From PALSA-607 sp036510735 (GTDB lineage: Bacteria; Actinomycetota; Actinomycetes; Acidothermales; Acidothermaceae), in assembly GCA_036510735.1 (NCBI GenBank), contig DATCDK010000084.1, positions 1 through 44,460 on the forward strand: a DNA stretch of 44,460 nucleotides, in the 5' to 3' direction. Positions 6,860 through 14,866 of the stretch are shown in pieces (position 1 is the stretch's first letter; each line of letters starts with the position of its first letter). The notes beneath the pieces were generated by a model. It did no database searches, was not told where the DNA came from, and worked only from the letters and a program-made list of their open reading frames with translations. Position numbers and translations under genes: made by a program.

Positions 6860-8306
6860 GTGCTGACGATCCCCAGTTCTGCTGAAGGATTCCTGAATGC
6901 TCTACGCGTTCCGCCGCGTGCCGGCCCGGAAGATCGAGCATCATCAGCGCGCCACCGGCCGGCGCACGTCCTGCGGACACGCTACCGCCATGCCGTTGCG
7001 CTGCCTGGCGAACGATCGCCAACCCGAGCCCTGAACCGGGCATGCCACGGGCGTCGGTGGATCGGTAGAAGCGATCGAAGACGTGCGGCAGGTCGGCGTC
7101 CGCAATGCCTGGTCCTGAGTCAGCCACCTTCAACCTTCCGTTGTCGAGGCTGACCATCACATCGCCCCCTGGCGGGCTCCACTTGACGGCATTGTCGAGC
7201 AGGTTCGTCACGGCGCGCTCCAACGCGGTCGCCTCACCCATCACCAGCCAACCGTGCAGGGTGGCGGTGAAGGCGACTCCGGGCGCGCGCCGCCGAACCC
7301 GTTCGATTGCCCGCTCGACGATCACGGCGAGATCGAGTTCCTCCGCGTTGGCCGCCGGCCGGTCGTCGCGGGCGAGTTCGACGAGGTCGGCGACAAGCCC
7401 CGACAACTCTTCAACCTGAGCCCGGACGTCGACAAGCAGCGCTTCTCGATCAGCGATCGCGAGACCCCGGTCTCCAGCAGCGTTGCTCTGGGCCAGCAGG
7501 TCGAGATTGGTGCGGAGACTGGTCAGCGGCGTCCGCAACTCGTGCCCGGCGTCGGCAACCAGTTGTCGTTGCAGTGCCCGCGACGTGGCGACCGCGGACA
7601 ACATCTCGTTGAAGCTGCGGGCCAGTCGGCCGAGTTCGTCAGCACTCTCGACCTCGATGGGGGTGAGGTCGCCGGTACGTCCGACCCGTTCGGCAGCCTG
7701 TGTTAGTCGTTCAACGGGCCGCAATCCCGCGCGGGCAACAAGCAACCCGGCGACCGCCGCGATGATGATCCCGCCGACACCGACGAAGAGCAGGACGAGA
7801 CCGAGATCGTTCAGGGTCGTCTGGGTGTCCTTGGTCGAACTGGCGAGCACCAGGGCAACATCGGAGCTAACCGGCACAGCGACGACGCGATAGCGAACGC
7901 CGTTGATGGTCAACGTGCGCAGAGATTCGCTCGAAAAGCCACGAGCAACCGCAAGTTCGGGCCCCGACTGCACCAGCTTGGTCAGGCCAGGCGTCGTGCA
8001 CTCCGCATCGCCGGCATTGCTGACCAGACACAAGTCAACTTCTGATGCCAGCAATGACAACGACGGCTGGGTCTGCAGCGTCTCGGGGAGTTGCTGCTGC
8101 AGCGCCGCGACCTTCTGCGCTCGTGACACCAGCGAGCTGTCGAGCTCGTGGAACAGTTCCATGCGCATCGTGAAATAGGCGGCAAGGGACACCGCGGCGA
8201 CGGCGAATCCAGCAGTCATCGCCGCGAGTAGCGAGACCCTGGCCCGCAGGGTCATGCCGCCTGGAGCGCTGACCTCGTGGCGCGTCACGTGGATCACGCT
8301 GGTCAC
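6852..8306 (-). CDS. mprB: sensor histidine kinase (MprB-like)
   Basis: 484 residues from a GTG at 8306, whose GTGA overlaps the response-regulator stop by 4 bases. The frame is open much further upstream, but that part lies over the regulator gene. Order: TM1 (LLAAMTAGFAVAAVSLAAYF), an extracytoplasmic sensor with two cysteines, TM2 (LLFVGVGGIIIAAVAGLLVA), HAMP, HisKA with phospho-His in VADAGHELRTPLTSL, and HATPase_c (NLLDNAVKWSPP, DSGPGIADADL, GSGLGLAIV). It would sense an envelope signal and phosphorylate the upstream-encoded regulator. Architecture and the flanking regulator and protease match MprA-MprB-PepD. Symbol given by analogy. Confidence 0.9.
   Translation of the reverse strand: MTSVIHVTRHEVSAPGGMTLRARVSLLAAMTAGFAVAAVSLAAYFTMRMELFHELDSSLVSRAQKVAALQQQLPETLQTQPSLSLLASEVDLCLVSNAGDAECTTPGLTKLVQSGPELAVARGFSSESLRTLTINGVRYRVVAVPVSSDVALVLASSTKDTQTTLNDLGLVLLFVGVGGIIIAAVAGLLVARAGLRPVERLTQAAERVGRTGDLTPIEVESADELGRLARSFNEMLSAVATSRALQRQLVADAGHELRTPLTSLRTNLDLLAQSNAAGDRGLAIADREALLVDVRAQVEELSGLVADLVELARDDRPAANAEELDLAVIVERAIERVRRRAPGVAFTATLHGWLVMGEATALERAVTNLLDNAVKWSPPGGDVMVSLDNGRLKVADSGPGIADADLPHVFDRFYRSTDARGMPGSGLGLAIVRQAAQRHGGSVSAGRAPAGGALMMLDLPGRHAAERVEHSGILQQNWGSSAHD
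6882..6897 (-). promoter_or_regulatory. direct-repeat element TTCAG-N6-TTCAG upstream of the HtrA protease
   Basis: On the minus strand TTCAG-GAATCC-TTCAG ends 23 bases before the protease ATG, inside the 3' end of the kinase gene. The same TTCAG-N6-TTCAG, at the same 23-base distance from a start codon, lies upstream of the response-regulator gene (9009-9024). An 11-base pitch is typical of OmpR/PhoB-family dimer sites. It would sit over the -35 region if the protease mRNA begins at or near its ATG. Confidence 0.6.
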
Positions 8307-8986
8307 GTGGGCAGCTCGCGAAGCGAGTAGCCGACGCCACGGACCGTGTGGATCAGTCGGGGCTCGCCGTCGATCTCGAGCTTGCGTCGCAGGTAGCCGA
8401 CGTAGACCTCGAGCGAGTTGGCGGTGGTCGGGAAGTCGTAACCCCAGACCTCCTCGAGAATCTGATTGCGTTCGAGCACTTGCCGCGGGTGCCGCATGAG
8501 CAACTCGAGAAGGTGGAACTCGGTGCGCGTCAGCGAGATGGGCCTGGTACCGCGCCAAACTTCGCGGGTGCCGAGATCGAGCACAAGGTCGGAGAACTTC
8601 AGCTGCTGCGCGGCGTCCGGCCCAGCAAGGGTGCGCCGCAACAACGCGCGCAAGCGTGCGAGCAATTCGTCCAGAGCGAACGGCTTGACCATGTAGTCGT
8701 CGGCGCCGGCGTCGAGTCCGCTGACGCGGTCGGTGACCGCCTCACGTGCGGTGAGCATGAGAACGGGCAAGTCCTCCCCCGCGGCACGCAACCGGCGACA
8801 GGTCTCGAGCCCGTCGAGGCCCGGCATCATCACGTCAAGGACGACAGCATCGGGCCGGCGCAGGGCGATCGAGGACAGCGCGCGTTGGCCGTCCTCGGCG
8901 AGCTCGACGTCGTAGCCGTTGAAGATCAGCGATCGGCGAAGCGACTCCCGAACCCCGGGGTCGTCGTCGACAACGAGAATGCGCAC
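8303..8986 (-). CDS. mprA: OmpR-family response regulator (MprA-like)
   Basis: 227 residues from the GTG at 8986 (VRILVVDDDPGV), the normal length of the family. The frame is open to 9181, but that extension has no family resemblance. Receiver: acidic pair DDD at the N terminus, phospho-Asp in VVLDVMMPGLDG, Thr in MLTAREA, Lys in MVKPFAL. DNA-binding winged helix: about 130-225, with TRTEFHLLELLMRHPRQVLERNQILEEVWG and HTVRGVGYSLR. It is followed by the kinase (4-base overlap) and the protease. A GCACA-AG-TGTGC palindrome abuts the start (8988-8999), and the TTCAG direct repeat lies at 9009-9024. With no Shine-Dalgarno visible, a leaderless mRNA is plausible. Confidence 0.92.
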   Translation of the reverse strand: MRILVVDDDPGVRESLRRSLIFNGYDVELAEDGQRALSSIALRRPDAVVLDVMMPGLDGLETCRRLRAAGEDLPVLMLTAREAVTDRVSGLDAGADDYMVKPFALDELLARLRALLRRTLAGPDAAQQLKFSDLVLDLGTREVWRGTRPISLTRTEFHLLELLMRHPRQVLERNQILEEVWGYDFPTTANSLEVYVGYLRRKLEIDGEPRLIHTVRGVGYSLRELPT

Positions 8987-9008
8987 AGCACAAGTGTGCC
9001 CGCGATGG

Positions 9009-9024
9009 CTGAATGAATGCTGAA
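9009..9024 (-). promoter_or_regulatory. direct-repeat element TTCAG-N6-TTCAG upstream of the MprA-like regulator
   Basis: On the minus strand TTCAG-CATTCA-TTCAG ends 23 bases before the GTG start of the response regulator. It matches the element at 6882-6897 in sequence, pitch and distance to the start codon. I read it as the regulator's autoregulatory box, by analogy with mycobacterial MprA, which binds tandem direct repeats. Confidence 0.6.
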
Positions 9025-9041
9025 AGCCGAGCCGGGCGTGC

Positions 9042-10643
9042 TCAGGGCGCGGTGGCACCACCCTGAATATCACCCTGAATACCACCGTGAATGGCGAGCA
9101 CGGCGTCGAGGTCATCGGCGTCGCTAACCCGCTTGTCGGGGCGATACCGAAGGACCCGGGCGAATCGAAGCGCCACTCCACCCGGGTAGCGCGGGCTGGT
9201 CTGGACCCCGTCGAACGCGATCTCGACGACGGCTTCCGGGGCGACGTAGACCGTGTAGCCGTCGCGATGAGTCTCCAGCCGAAGGAACAGCTCGGTCTGC
9301 CACGCGAGCAGTTCGTCGGTCAGGCCCTTGAAAGTCTTGCCGAGCATGACGAAGCCGCCGTTGCCATCGCGAGCGCCGAGGTGCAGATTCGACAAGACAC
9401 CGGCCCGTCGACCATGCCCCCACTCGGCGGCAAGAACGACGAGGTCGAGCGTGTGCCGCGGTTTCACCTTCACCCAACCGGCGCCGCGGCGGCCCGCTTC
9501 GTAGGACGCCTGCAACGACTTCACCACCACACCCTCGTGGCCGTGCCCGATCGCATCGGCGAAGAACCGCGCCGCCTCCTCCGGATCGGCCGTGACAATC
9601 CGTGGCACCCGCAGGTGCTCGGGCAGGACGGCCTCGAGCACCTGCTGCCGGTCAGCTGCGGGAGCGTCGAGAAGGTCGCGCCCGTCGTGGTGAAGCACGT
9701 CGAAAACGAAGAGTGCGACCGGAACCGACGCCCGTAGGGCGGTGACGTCGAGGCGGCTGCTGGTACGCGCGGCAGTCTCCTGGAACGGTCGCGGTCGCCC
9801 CGAGTCGTCGAGCGCGATTGCCTCACCGTCGAGCACTACATCGCGGACGTCGAGGGCGCGCACCGCTTCGACGAGCTCGGGTACGCGGGTCGTAATGTCG
9901 TCGAGGGTGCGGGTGAACACGCGCACCTCTTCGCCGACCCGGTGCACCTGGACCCGGATCCCATCGAGCTTCCATTCCAGTGCCACCGGGCCGACCTGCG
10001 AGGTCTGTGCGAGGGCCGTCGCGACGTCGGGTGCTGACTGGGCGAGCATCGGCAGGACGGGTCGACCAACCTCAAGACCAACGGCGCGCAGCGCCTCGAC
10101 ACCGTCGCGGAGTGCAGCTGCCGCGATCGGCGGTAACGACCCACGCAGCATGAATGCACGCCGGACGTCGGCCACCGGGACGTCGGCAGCAGCCGCGATC
10201 GCCTCGACCATGACACCGTCCTGCGCACCCTGCCGCAGCTCACCGCCCACCAGTGCGATCAGAAAGGAGCGTTCGGGTTCGGTCGCTGCCGCGAACAGCA
10301 CTGCGAGCTCAGCAGCGCGACGGGCCTGCGAGCCAGGGCCTCCGTCGTCGGCGATGCGGGCGAACGCGGCATCGACGGCGGTCAACGTAAGCGTCGGGTC
10401 GGACGGCGGGGTGGTCTGTCCGGTAAGGTCGCGCGCGTCGCGGAGCGCCGCCCAGCCAACACCGGTACGCCGCTGACGTAGCTCCCCGGCAAGGAACGAC
10501 GCCGCTATCTCGACTTCGTCGCCAACCTCGCCACTATGGGCGGACCGAAGGCACCCGGCAACCAGGGCGATCTTGGCCGATCGCGACCGAGTCGCGGCGA
10601 CCGCGTCCGACACGGCGACCAACTCGGCAAGCAGCACCCGCAC
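9042..10643 (-). CDS. ligB: ATP-dependent DNA ligase (LigB-like)
   Basis: About 533 residues from a GTG at 10643. The frame stays open to 10841. An N-terminal ligase domain is followed by the adenylation domain with the lysine nucleophile in EWKLDGIRVQVHR, then FVFDVLHHDGRDLL, EGVVVKS and WVKVKPRHTLDLVV motifs, and an OB-fold with the C-terminal FARVLRYRPDK. I chose 10643 because VRVLLAELVAVSDAVAATRSRSAKIALVA resembles the N terminus of mycobacterial LigB (about 507 residues), and because the upstream stretch carries palindromes and no family resemblance. The start is uncertain. It would be an accessory ligase beside the essential NAD-dependent LigA. The C terminus (GGIQGDIQGG) comes from a small in-frame duplication. 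Confidence 0.9.
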   Translation of the reverse strand: MRVLLAELVAVSDAVAATRSRSAKIALVAGCLRSAHSGEVGDEVEIAASFLAGELRQRRTGVGWAALRDARDLTGQTTPPSDPTLTLTAVDAAFARIADDGGPGSQARRAAELAVLFAAATEPERSFLIALVGGELRQGAQDGVMVEAIAAAADVPVADVRRAFMLRGSLPPIAAAALRDGVEALRAVGLEVGRPVLPMLAQSAPDVATALAQTSQVGPVALEWKLDGIRVQVHRVGEEVRVFTRTLDDITTRVPELVEAVRALDVRDVVLDGEAIALDDSGRPRPFQETAARTSSRLDVTALRASVPVALFVFDVLHHDGRDLLDAPAADRQQVLEAVLPEHLRVPRIVTADPEEAARFFADAIGHGHEGVVVKSLQASYEAGRRGAGWVKVKPRHTLDLVVLAAEWGHGRRAGVLSNLHLGARDGNGGFVMLGKTFKGLTDELLAWQTELFLRLETHRDGYTVYVAPEAVVEIAFDGVQTSPRYPGGVALRFARVLRYRPDKRVSDADDLDAVLAIHGGIQGDIQGGATAP

Positions 10644-10655
10644 ATTGTCGCGAAC

Positions 10656-10702
10656 GCGACTGACAGTCGCCGTCGCGACAGCGACTGACAAGACGCTGTC
10701 GC
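10656..10702. repeat. cluster of inverted repeats just upstream of the ligase start
   Basis: GCGACTG-A-CAGTCGC (10656-10670) is a perfect palindrome around one base. GCGACAGCG (10675-10683) and CGCTGTCGC (10694-10702) are perfect 9-base arms around a 10-base spacer. All share GCGAC blocks. If the ligase starts at 10643 they lie 13-59 bases upstream, a natural operator position. If it starts further upstream they would be coding. Confidence 0.45.
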
Positions 10703-10854
10703 AAGCGCGGAGAGCGTTGATGCTCAGCGCGCGTTCTTGCACGCGTTGGGCATCAGCGGTCGGACGGCCGGGGGCTACACAGTCCCCAGACATGGCTGTC
10801 GTCGGTGACCGCTGCCCCCCAGGCACGGTCACCGACGACATGAGCCGGTATTAC

Positions 10855-11046
10855 CTAAGCGCTTCGCGCGACCGACTCCGAAGTTTCAGGAAGCACGATC
10901 ACGGTGTCAGTGGAAACAGTGGAATCACTGGGAGCCTCTTCCGACTCGCGACGCCACACGGACGCAAGCTTCGCGTCGTGCTCACGCCACATCGGACGTT
11001 GCCCCTGAATCCACTCAACACGCGCCCACCACGTAAAGCCCCCCAC
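10855..11046 (-). CDS. small unknown protein encoded after a two-component system
   Basis: 63 residues from a GTG at 11046, with a strong GAGGGGG ribosome site upstream. The N-terminal half is aromatic and basic (GGFTWWARVEWIQGQRPMWREHDAKLASVWRRE). The C-terminal half is acidic and Ser/Thr-rich (SEEAPSDSTVSTDTVIVLPETSES). There is no signal peptide, transmembrane helix or recognised domain. It begins 25 bases after the histidine-kinase stop on the same strand, so it is probably the third cistron of that operon. It could be a small accessory of the kinase or unrelated. I do not recognise the family. The ribosome site and non-random composition are the evidence that it is real. Confidence 0.6.
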   Translation of the reverse strand: MGGFTWWARVEWIQGQRPMWREHDAKLASVWRRESEEAPSDSTVSTDTVIVLPETSESVARSA

Positions 11047-11071
11047 GGGCCACCCCCTCTAACTGACACGT

Positions 11072-12289
11072 TCAAGTTAGCGACTCGGCATCCCCCCGGA
11101 TACGTCCGTTCGGTTGGTCTGCAGGGTCGAACGTATGCACCTCACGGGAGCGAGGCAGCGCGATAGTGAACCGGCATCCCGGTCCGACATTTTCTGCACC
11201 TATTCGTCCGTTGTGTGCGTTCACGATGCCGCGCGCGATCGCAAGGCCGAGGCCGGCGCCACCGTCCGGAGCTGGGGTTCGGGCCGGCGCTCCACGGAAC
11301 GCGACCTCGAATACCCGGTCGATATCGACATCTGCAATACCACCGCATTCGTCACTGATCGACAGATACACGAAGTCGTCATCGTGAACCATGCCGATAT
11401 CGACCGAACCGTCAGGTGGGGTGTGCCGGATTGCGTTGCCCAAGAGATTCCCGACGACCCTTGTCAGTGCGTAGGGATCGACGTCGACAAGCGGACCGCC
11501 CGTCTCCGTGCCCGACTCGGCGAGGTGAATTCCCTTCGCACTGGCGACCGGCGTGGCACTGGCGACGGCCTCTCGAACGACGTCGGCCAGTGCCATCGGG
11601 CGCGGCGAGAGCTGCAGGGCTCCGGAGTGGATCCGGCTCAACTCGAACAAGTCGTCGACCATTCTCGCGAGCCGCTCGACCTCGACCCTGATCCGGCGGT
11701 GATACAGCGCGCGATCCTCGTCGGTGAACACCACGTTGTCTTCGAGGGCCTCGGCCATCGCCCGAATGCCGGCAAGCGGCGTGCGCAGGTCGTGGCTCAC
11801 CCAGGCGATCAGTTCGCGGCGACTTTCTTCCACCGCTCGATCGTGCCGTCTGGCCTCGTCCAGTCTTGAGTGCGCGGCTTCAAGTTCGGCTGCGAGCGCC
11901 TCAAGCTCAGCACTCGGCGTCCCGATCGGACCAACGTATGGCTCGCCTCGCGTCAACGCATTCGCCGCCGCGCGCAGCGCATCACTGCCGCGCATCAACG
12001 TGCGAGCCAGCACCATCGAGGTAACGACGCCCCCGATGCCAGCGAACACCACAGTCGCAAAGAGGACGCCGAACTGCCTCTTCGACAAGAACATCCACAT
12101 CGTCGCGGCGATCGCCGCGACCACCACCGTGACTACCGGCGTGAGGGCGACGATCAACGCGGCATCCCGCAACGGCCGTCGACGCGCTGCCTTCAAAAGG
12201 AAGAGTCCGGCGGTGGTGACAACCACCGAGCTTGCCGCCGATACCGCGACCAGCACCCCGACGTCGTGCGGATGCAGCACCATCGTCAT
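11072..12289 (-). CDS. sensor histidine kinase
   Basis: 405 residues from the ATG at 12289, which overlaps the response-regulator stop in ATGA. Two or three hydrophobic helices occupy the first 110 residues (VGVLVAVSAASSVVVTTAGLF, LIVALTPVVTVVVAAIAATM, FATVVFAGIGGVVTSMVLA) with almost no extracytoplasmic loop. It therefore probably senses within or close to the membrane. HAMP-like linker and coiled coil (about 115-165), HisKA with phospho-His in IAWVSHDLRTPLAGI, and HATPase_c with NLLGNAIRHTPPDG, DECGGI (DxGxG replaced by DECGG) and GAGLGLAIA. The partner is the upstream response regulator. Signal and targets are unknown. Confidence 0.9.
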   Translation of the reverse strand: MTMVLHPHDVGVLVAVSAASSVVVTTAGLFLLKAARRRPLRDAALIVALTPVVTVVVAAIAATMWMFLSKRQFGVLFATVVFAGIGGVVTSMVLARTLMRGSDALRAAANALTRGEPYVGPIGTPSAELEALAAELEAAHSRLDEARRHDRAVEESRRELIAWVSHDLRTPLAGIRAMAEALEDNVVFTDEDRALYHRRIRVEVERLARMVDDLFELSRIHSGALQLSPRPMALADVVREAVASATPVASAKGIHLAESGTETGGPLVDVDPYALTRVVGNLLGNAIRHTPPDGSVDIGMVHDDDFVYLSISDECGGIADVDIDRVFEVAFRGAPARTPAPDGGAGLGLAIARGIVNAHNGRIGAENVGPGCRFTIALPRSREVHTFDPADQPNGRIRGDAESLT

Positions 12290-13074
12290 TCGGTCACCAG
12301 CCCACTATCCCCTGGCGCAAGCGCACTCTCCCCTGGCGCAAGCGCCATACTCGGGTCGTAGCGGTACCCGACGCCCCACACCGTCGAGATCGGCGACCAC
12401 TTCCCACCGGAAGCAGCTTCAAGCTTTTGCCGCAGCCGGCGAACGTGCACCGTCACCGTCGACTGGTCCCCGAACGACCAACCCCAGACGTCGCGCATCA
12501 ATTCCTCGCGACTAAATGTCTGTCGCGGATGACCCATCAGATGCGCGAGCAGGTCGAACTCGCGCACCGTCAACATCAATGGCGCGCCGCCGTATTCGAC
12601 CTCGTGCGCAGCAAGGTCGACGTGCAGCGGTCCGTCGATGAGCCCAGTACGGGCGGCGGCTCGCAACGGCGCCGGCGTGCGAGCTCGGCGCAACACCGAC
12701 GCCACGCGCAGCACAAGCTCGCGCGGGCTGAACGGCTTCGTGACGTAATCGTCCGCGCCGACCTCGAGACCCATGATGCGGTCGGTCTCGGTGCCCAGCG
12801 CCGTCAGCAGAATCACCGGAACGGGGCTGCGCTCACGCAGCGTGCGGCACACGGCAAGCCCGTCGAGGCCCGGCAACATGATGTCGAGCACGACGAGATC
12901 GGGTGAGTCCGCCGCCGCTGACTCGAGAGCAGCCAGCCCGTCGCCGACGAGAGTGACTTCGTAGCCCTCGCGTCGCAGATACCGCGCCACCACGTCACTG
13001 ACGGTCGGGTCGTCATCGACGACCAGGATCCGGCCAGACGCCAGCTCGTCGGCGTCCGGCCTTGGTGTCGTCAT
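12286..13074 (-). CDS. OmpR-family response regulator
   Basis: 262 residues from the ATG at 13074 (MTTPRPDADELASGRILVVDDDP). An upstream in-frame start at 13104 is less likely. The receiver has DDD, phospho-Asp in VVLDIMLPGLDG, Thr in LLTALGT and Lys in VTKPFSP. The winged-helix domain includes TVREFDLLAHLMGHPRQTFSREELMRDVWG and STVWGVGYRYDP. After the normal end, the protein carries about 20 extra residues containing two copies of ALAPGES/D, from a 21-base tandem duplication at 12305-12346. There is no clear Shine-Dalgarno sequence. It is co-transcribed with the following kinase through a 4-base overlap and with the 63-residue protein. Confidence 0.91.
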   Translation of the reverse strand: MTTPRPDADELASGRILVVDDDPTVSDVVARYLRREGYEVTLVGDGLAALESAAADSPDLVVLDIMLPGLDGLAVCRTLRERSPVPVILLTALGTETDRIMGLEVGADDYVTKPFSPRELVLRVASVLRRARTPAPLRAAARTGLIDGPLHVDLAAHEVEYGGAPLMLTVREFDLLAHLMGHPRQTFSREELMRDVWGWSFGDQSTVTVHVRRLRQKLEAASGGKWSPISTVWGVGYRYDPSMALAPGESALAPGDSGLVTE

Positions 13075-13102
13075 GAGATTCAGCCTAGATCTGTACCAGG
13101 CC

Positions 13103-13129
13103 AACGCAGCGTGCTGCAGCGCCTGCGTT
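13103..13129. terminator. hairpin after the GH13 gene
   Basis: AACGCAG (13103-13109) and CTGCGTT (13123-13129) are perfect arms around a loop containing GCTGCAGC. It sits between the GH13 stop (13132) and the response-regulator start (13074), both minus strand. It probably ends the glycosidase transcript. There is no T-run. Confidence 0.45.
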
Positions 13130-13131
13130 CT

Positions 13132-14772
13132 CTAGTTCGTAAGAACCCAAGCCGCGGTATCGGTAGGTAGCAGACCGCCGTCCGCGAGTTCGCCGCTTGT
13201 CAGTAACCGCTGGCCCGCGGGGAGAGCGACCGCCTCGACGCCAAAGTTGACGATGCAGACAAGACCGTTCGAGCGCGCGAACGAGAGGGTGTCGGGGCCT
13301 TTGGTGAGCCACGTCAGCGCGTCGTCGGTGCCGAACTTTCGTCGCAATGCCAGCGCGCTGCGATAGAGCTCAAGCGTCGATGTCGGGTCGCCGTCTTCTG
13401 CGCCCCAGGAGAGCTCGGCCCAATCTGCTGGCTGCGGAATCCACCCGGTCACCGAACTGAAGCCAAATGACGGCCCGGTCGGTTCCCATGGCAACGGCAC
13501 TCGGCAGCCGTCGCGGCCTTTGTCGTGATGGTCTGAACGCTCCCACGTCGGGTCTTGCAGATAGATGGGCGCGATGTCGGCGACCTCGGGCAGTGCGAGT
13601 TCCTCACCCTGATACAGGTAGGCCGAGCCGGGCAACGCGAGCATCAACAGGGCCGCCGCCCGTGCCCGGCGAAGCCCCGCAGCGAGGTCGGGCGCGGGCT
13701 CGGTGCCGTTGCTCAACAGCCATGACCGAAGGTCGGTCGACGAAGGCAACGCGTAGCGACTCAGGTGCCGTACGACATCGTGATTCGAGAGCACCCAGGT
13801 TGCGGTGGCACCGACGCCGCCGGCTTCACGCAGCGACGCCTCGATGACGTCGACGAGTGCCGCAGAGTCCCACGGCGCCTGAAGGAAATCGAAGTTGAAG
13901 GCCTGATGCAGCTCGTCCGGCCGAACGTAGCGCGCGCGCCGACCTGGCATCACCCAGGCTTCGGCAACGCCGATCCGCGGCGGGCTGTACTCATCGAGAA
14001 TCCGCCGCCAGACCCGGAAGATGTCGTGCACCTCGTCGCGATCCCACAGCGGATGGTCAACGACTTCGTAGCGCAACTGCTTGTCGACCGACTTGGCGCC
14101 GAGAGCTGGAAATGGCTCGGTCAGCTTCTTGGCCATGCCATGGGCGACGTCGATGCGGAAGCCATCGACTCCCTTGTCGAGCCAGAATCGCAGAATCGAC
14201 TCGAAGGCCTCGCCGACAACCGGATTCGACCAGTCGAGATCCGGTTGCTCGGGCGCGAACATGTGCAGGTACCACTGGCCGTCGGCTACTTGGGTCCACG
14301 CAGAACCACCAAAGTTCGCGTGCCAGTCGGCCGGCGCCTCGTTGCCGTCAGGACCGCGGCCGTCACGAAAGATGTAGCGCGCGCGCTCCGGCGATCCGGG
14401 GCCTGCTGCCAGGGCAGCCTGGAACCACGGGTGTTGGTCGGACGTGTGGTTCGGAACCAAGTCGACGATGACCTTGAGAGCCAGCTCGTGGGCGCTGGCG
14501 AGCAACACGTCGAAGTCGCCAAGGGTGCCGAGTGTCGGATCGACGTCCTCGTAGTCAGCCACGTCATAGCCGCCGTCGGCCATCGGCGACCGGTAGAACG
14601 GCGTCAGCCAGACAGCGTCAATGCCGAGCTCGGCGAGCTGCGGCAGGCGCGCAGTAATGCCGCGCAGATCCCCCACGCCGTTGCCGTCGGAATCGGCGAA
14701 GCTCCGCACATAGACCTCGTAAATCACAGCATCGCGCCACCAGCGCTGCGTGGTGCGAGCCGTTTCGGTCAT
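13132..14772 (-). CDS. GH13 alpha-glucosidase / oligo-1,6-glucosidase
   Basis: 546 residues with the complete alpha-amylase barrel. VIYEVYVRSFADSDGNGVGDLRGI opens the protein, then DLVPNHTSDQHPWF (region I). The nucleophile Asp is in DGFRIDVAHGM, the acid/base Glu in IGVAEAWV, and the third Asp in LSNHDVVRH. The C-terminal beta domain ends in LTSGELADGGLLP. No signal peptide, so it is cytoplasmic and should split imported malto- or isomalto-oligosaccharides or related alpha-glucosides. It could also be a trehalose-forming or sucrose-splitting member, since sequence alone does not separate these. It follows the GH1 gene on the same strand with a 94-base gap in which I see no clear signal. Confidence 0.9.
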   Translation of the reverse strand: MTETARTTQRWWRDAVIYEVYVRSFADSDGNGVGDLRGITARLPQLAELGIDAVWLTPFYRSPMADGGYDVADYEDVDPTLGTLGDFDVLLASAHELALKVIVDLVPNHTSDQHPWFQAALAAGPGSPERARYIFRDGRGPDGNEAPADWHANFGGSAWTQVADGQWYLHMFAPEQPDLDWSNPVVGEAFESILRFWLDKGVDGFRIDVAHGMAKKLTEPFPALGAKSVDKQLRYEVVDHPLWDRDEVHDIFRVWRRILDEYSPPRIGVAEAWVMPGRRARYVRPDELHQAFNFDFLQAPWDSAALVDVIEASLREAGGVGATATWVLSNHDVVRHLSRYALPSSTDLRSWLLSNGTEPAPDLAAGLRRARAAALLMLALPGSAYLYQGEELALPEVADIAPIYLQDPTWERSDHHDKGRDGCRVPLPWEPTGPSFGFSSVTGWIPQPADWAELSWGAEDGDPTSTLELYRSALALRRKFGTDDALTWLTKGPDTLSFARSNGLVCIVNFGVEAVALPAGQRLLTSGELADGGLLPTDTAAWVLTN

Positions 14773-14866
14773 GAGAACTCCAGTTCGGTTAACGCGGCGA
14801 CGGATTAGATCAGTGATTCAAGCCTACGCAGTGCCGGTGGTCGCCCTACACCTGGCGCCGGTCGGC

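Noticed and set aside
8987..9181. N-terminal extension of the MprA-like regulator
   Set aside because: VRILVVDDDPG is the family's normal N terminus; the extension overlaps the direct repeat and the ligase gene end.
9194..9209. dre-like sequence TGGTCTGGACC inside the DNA ligase gene
   Set aside because: It encodes a conserved ligase segment and lies far from any start codon on the correct side; probably coincidence.
14773..14866. Terminator or operator between GH1 and GH13 genes
   Set aside because: Only short, interrupted complementarity (CCGG/GGC blocks); not convincing.
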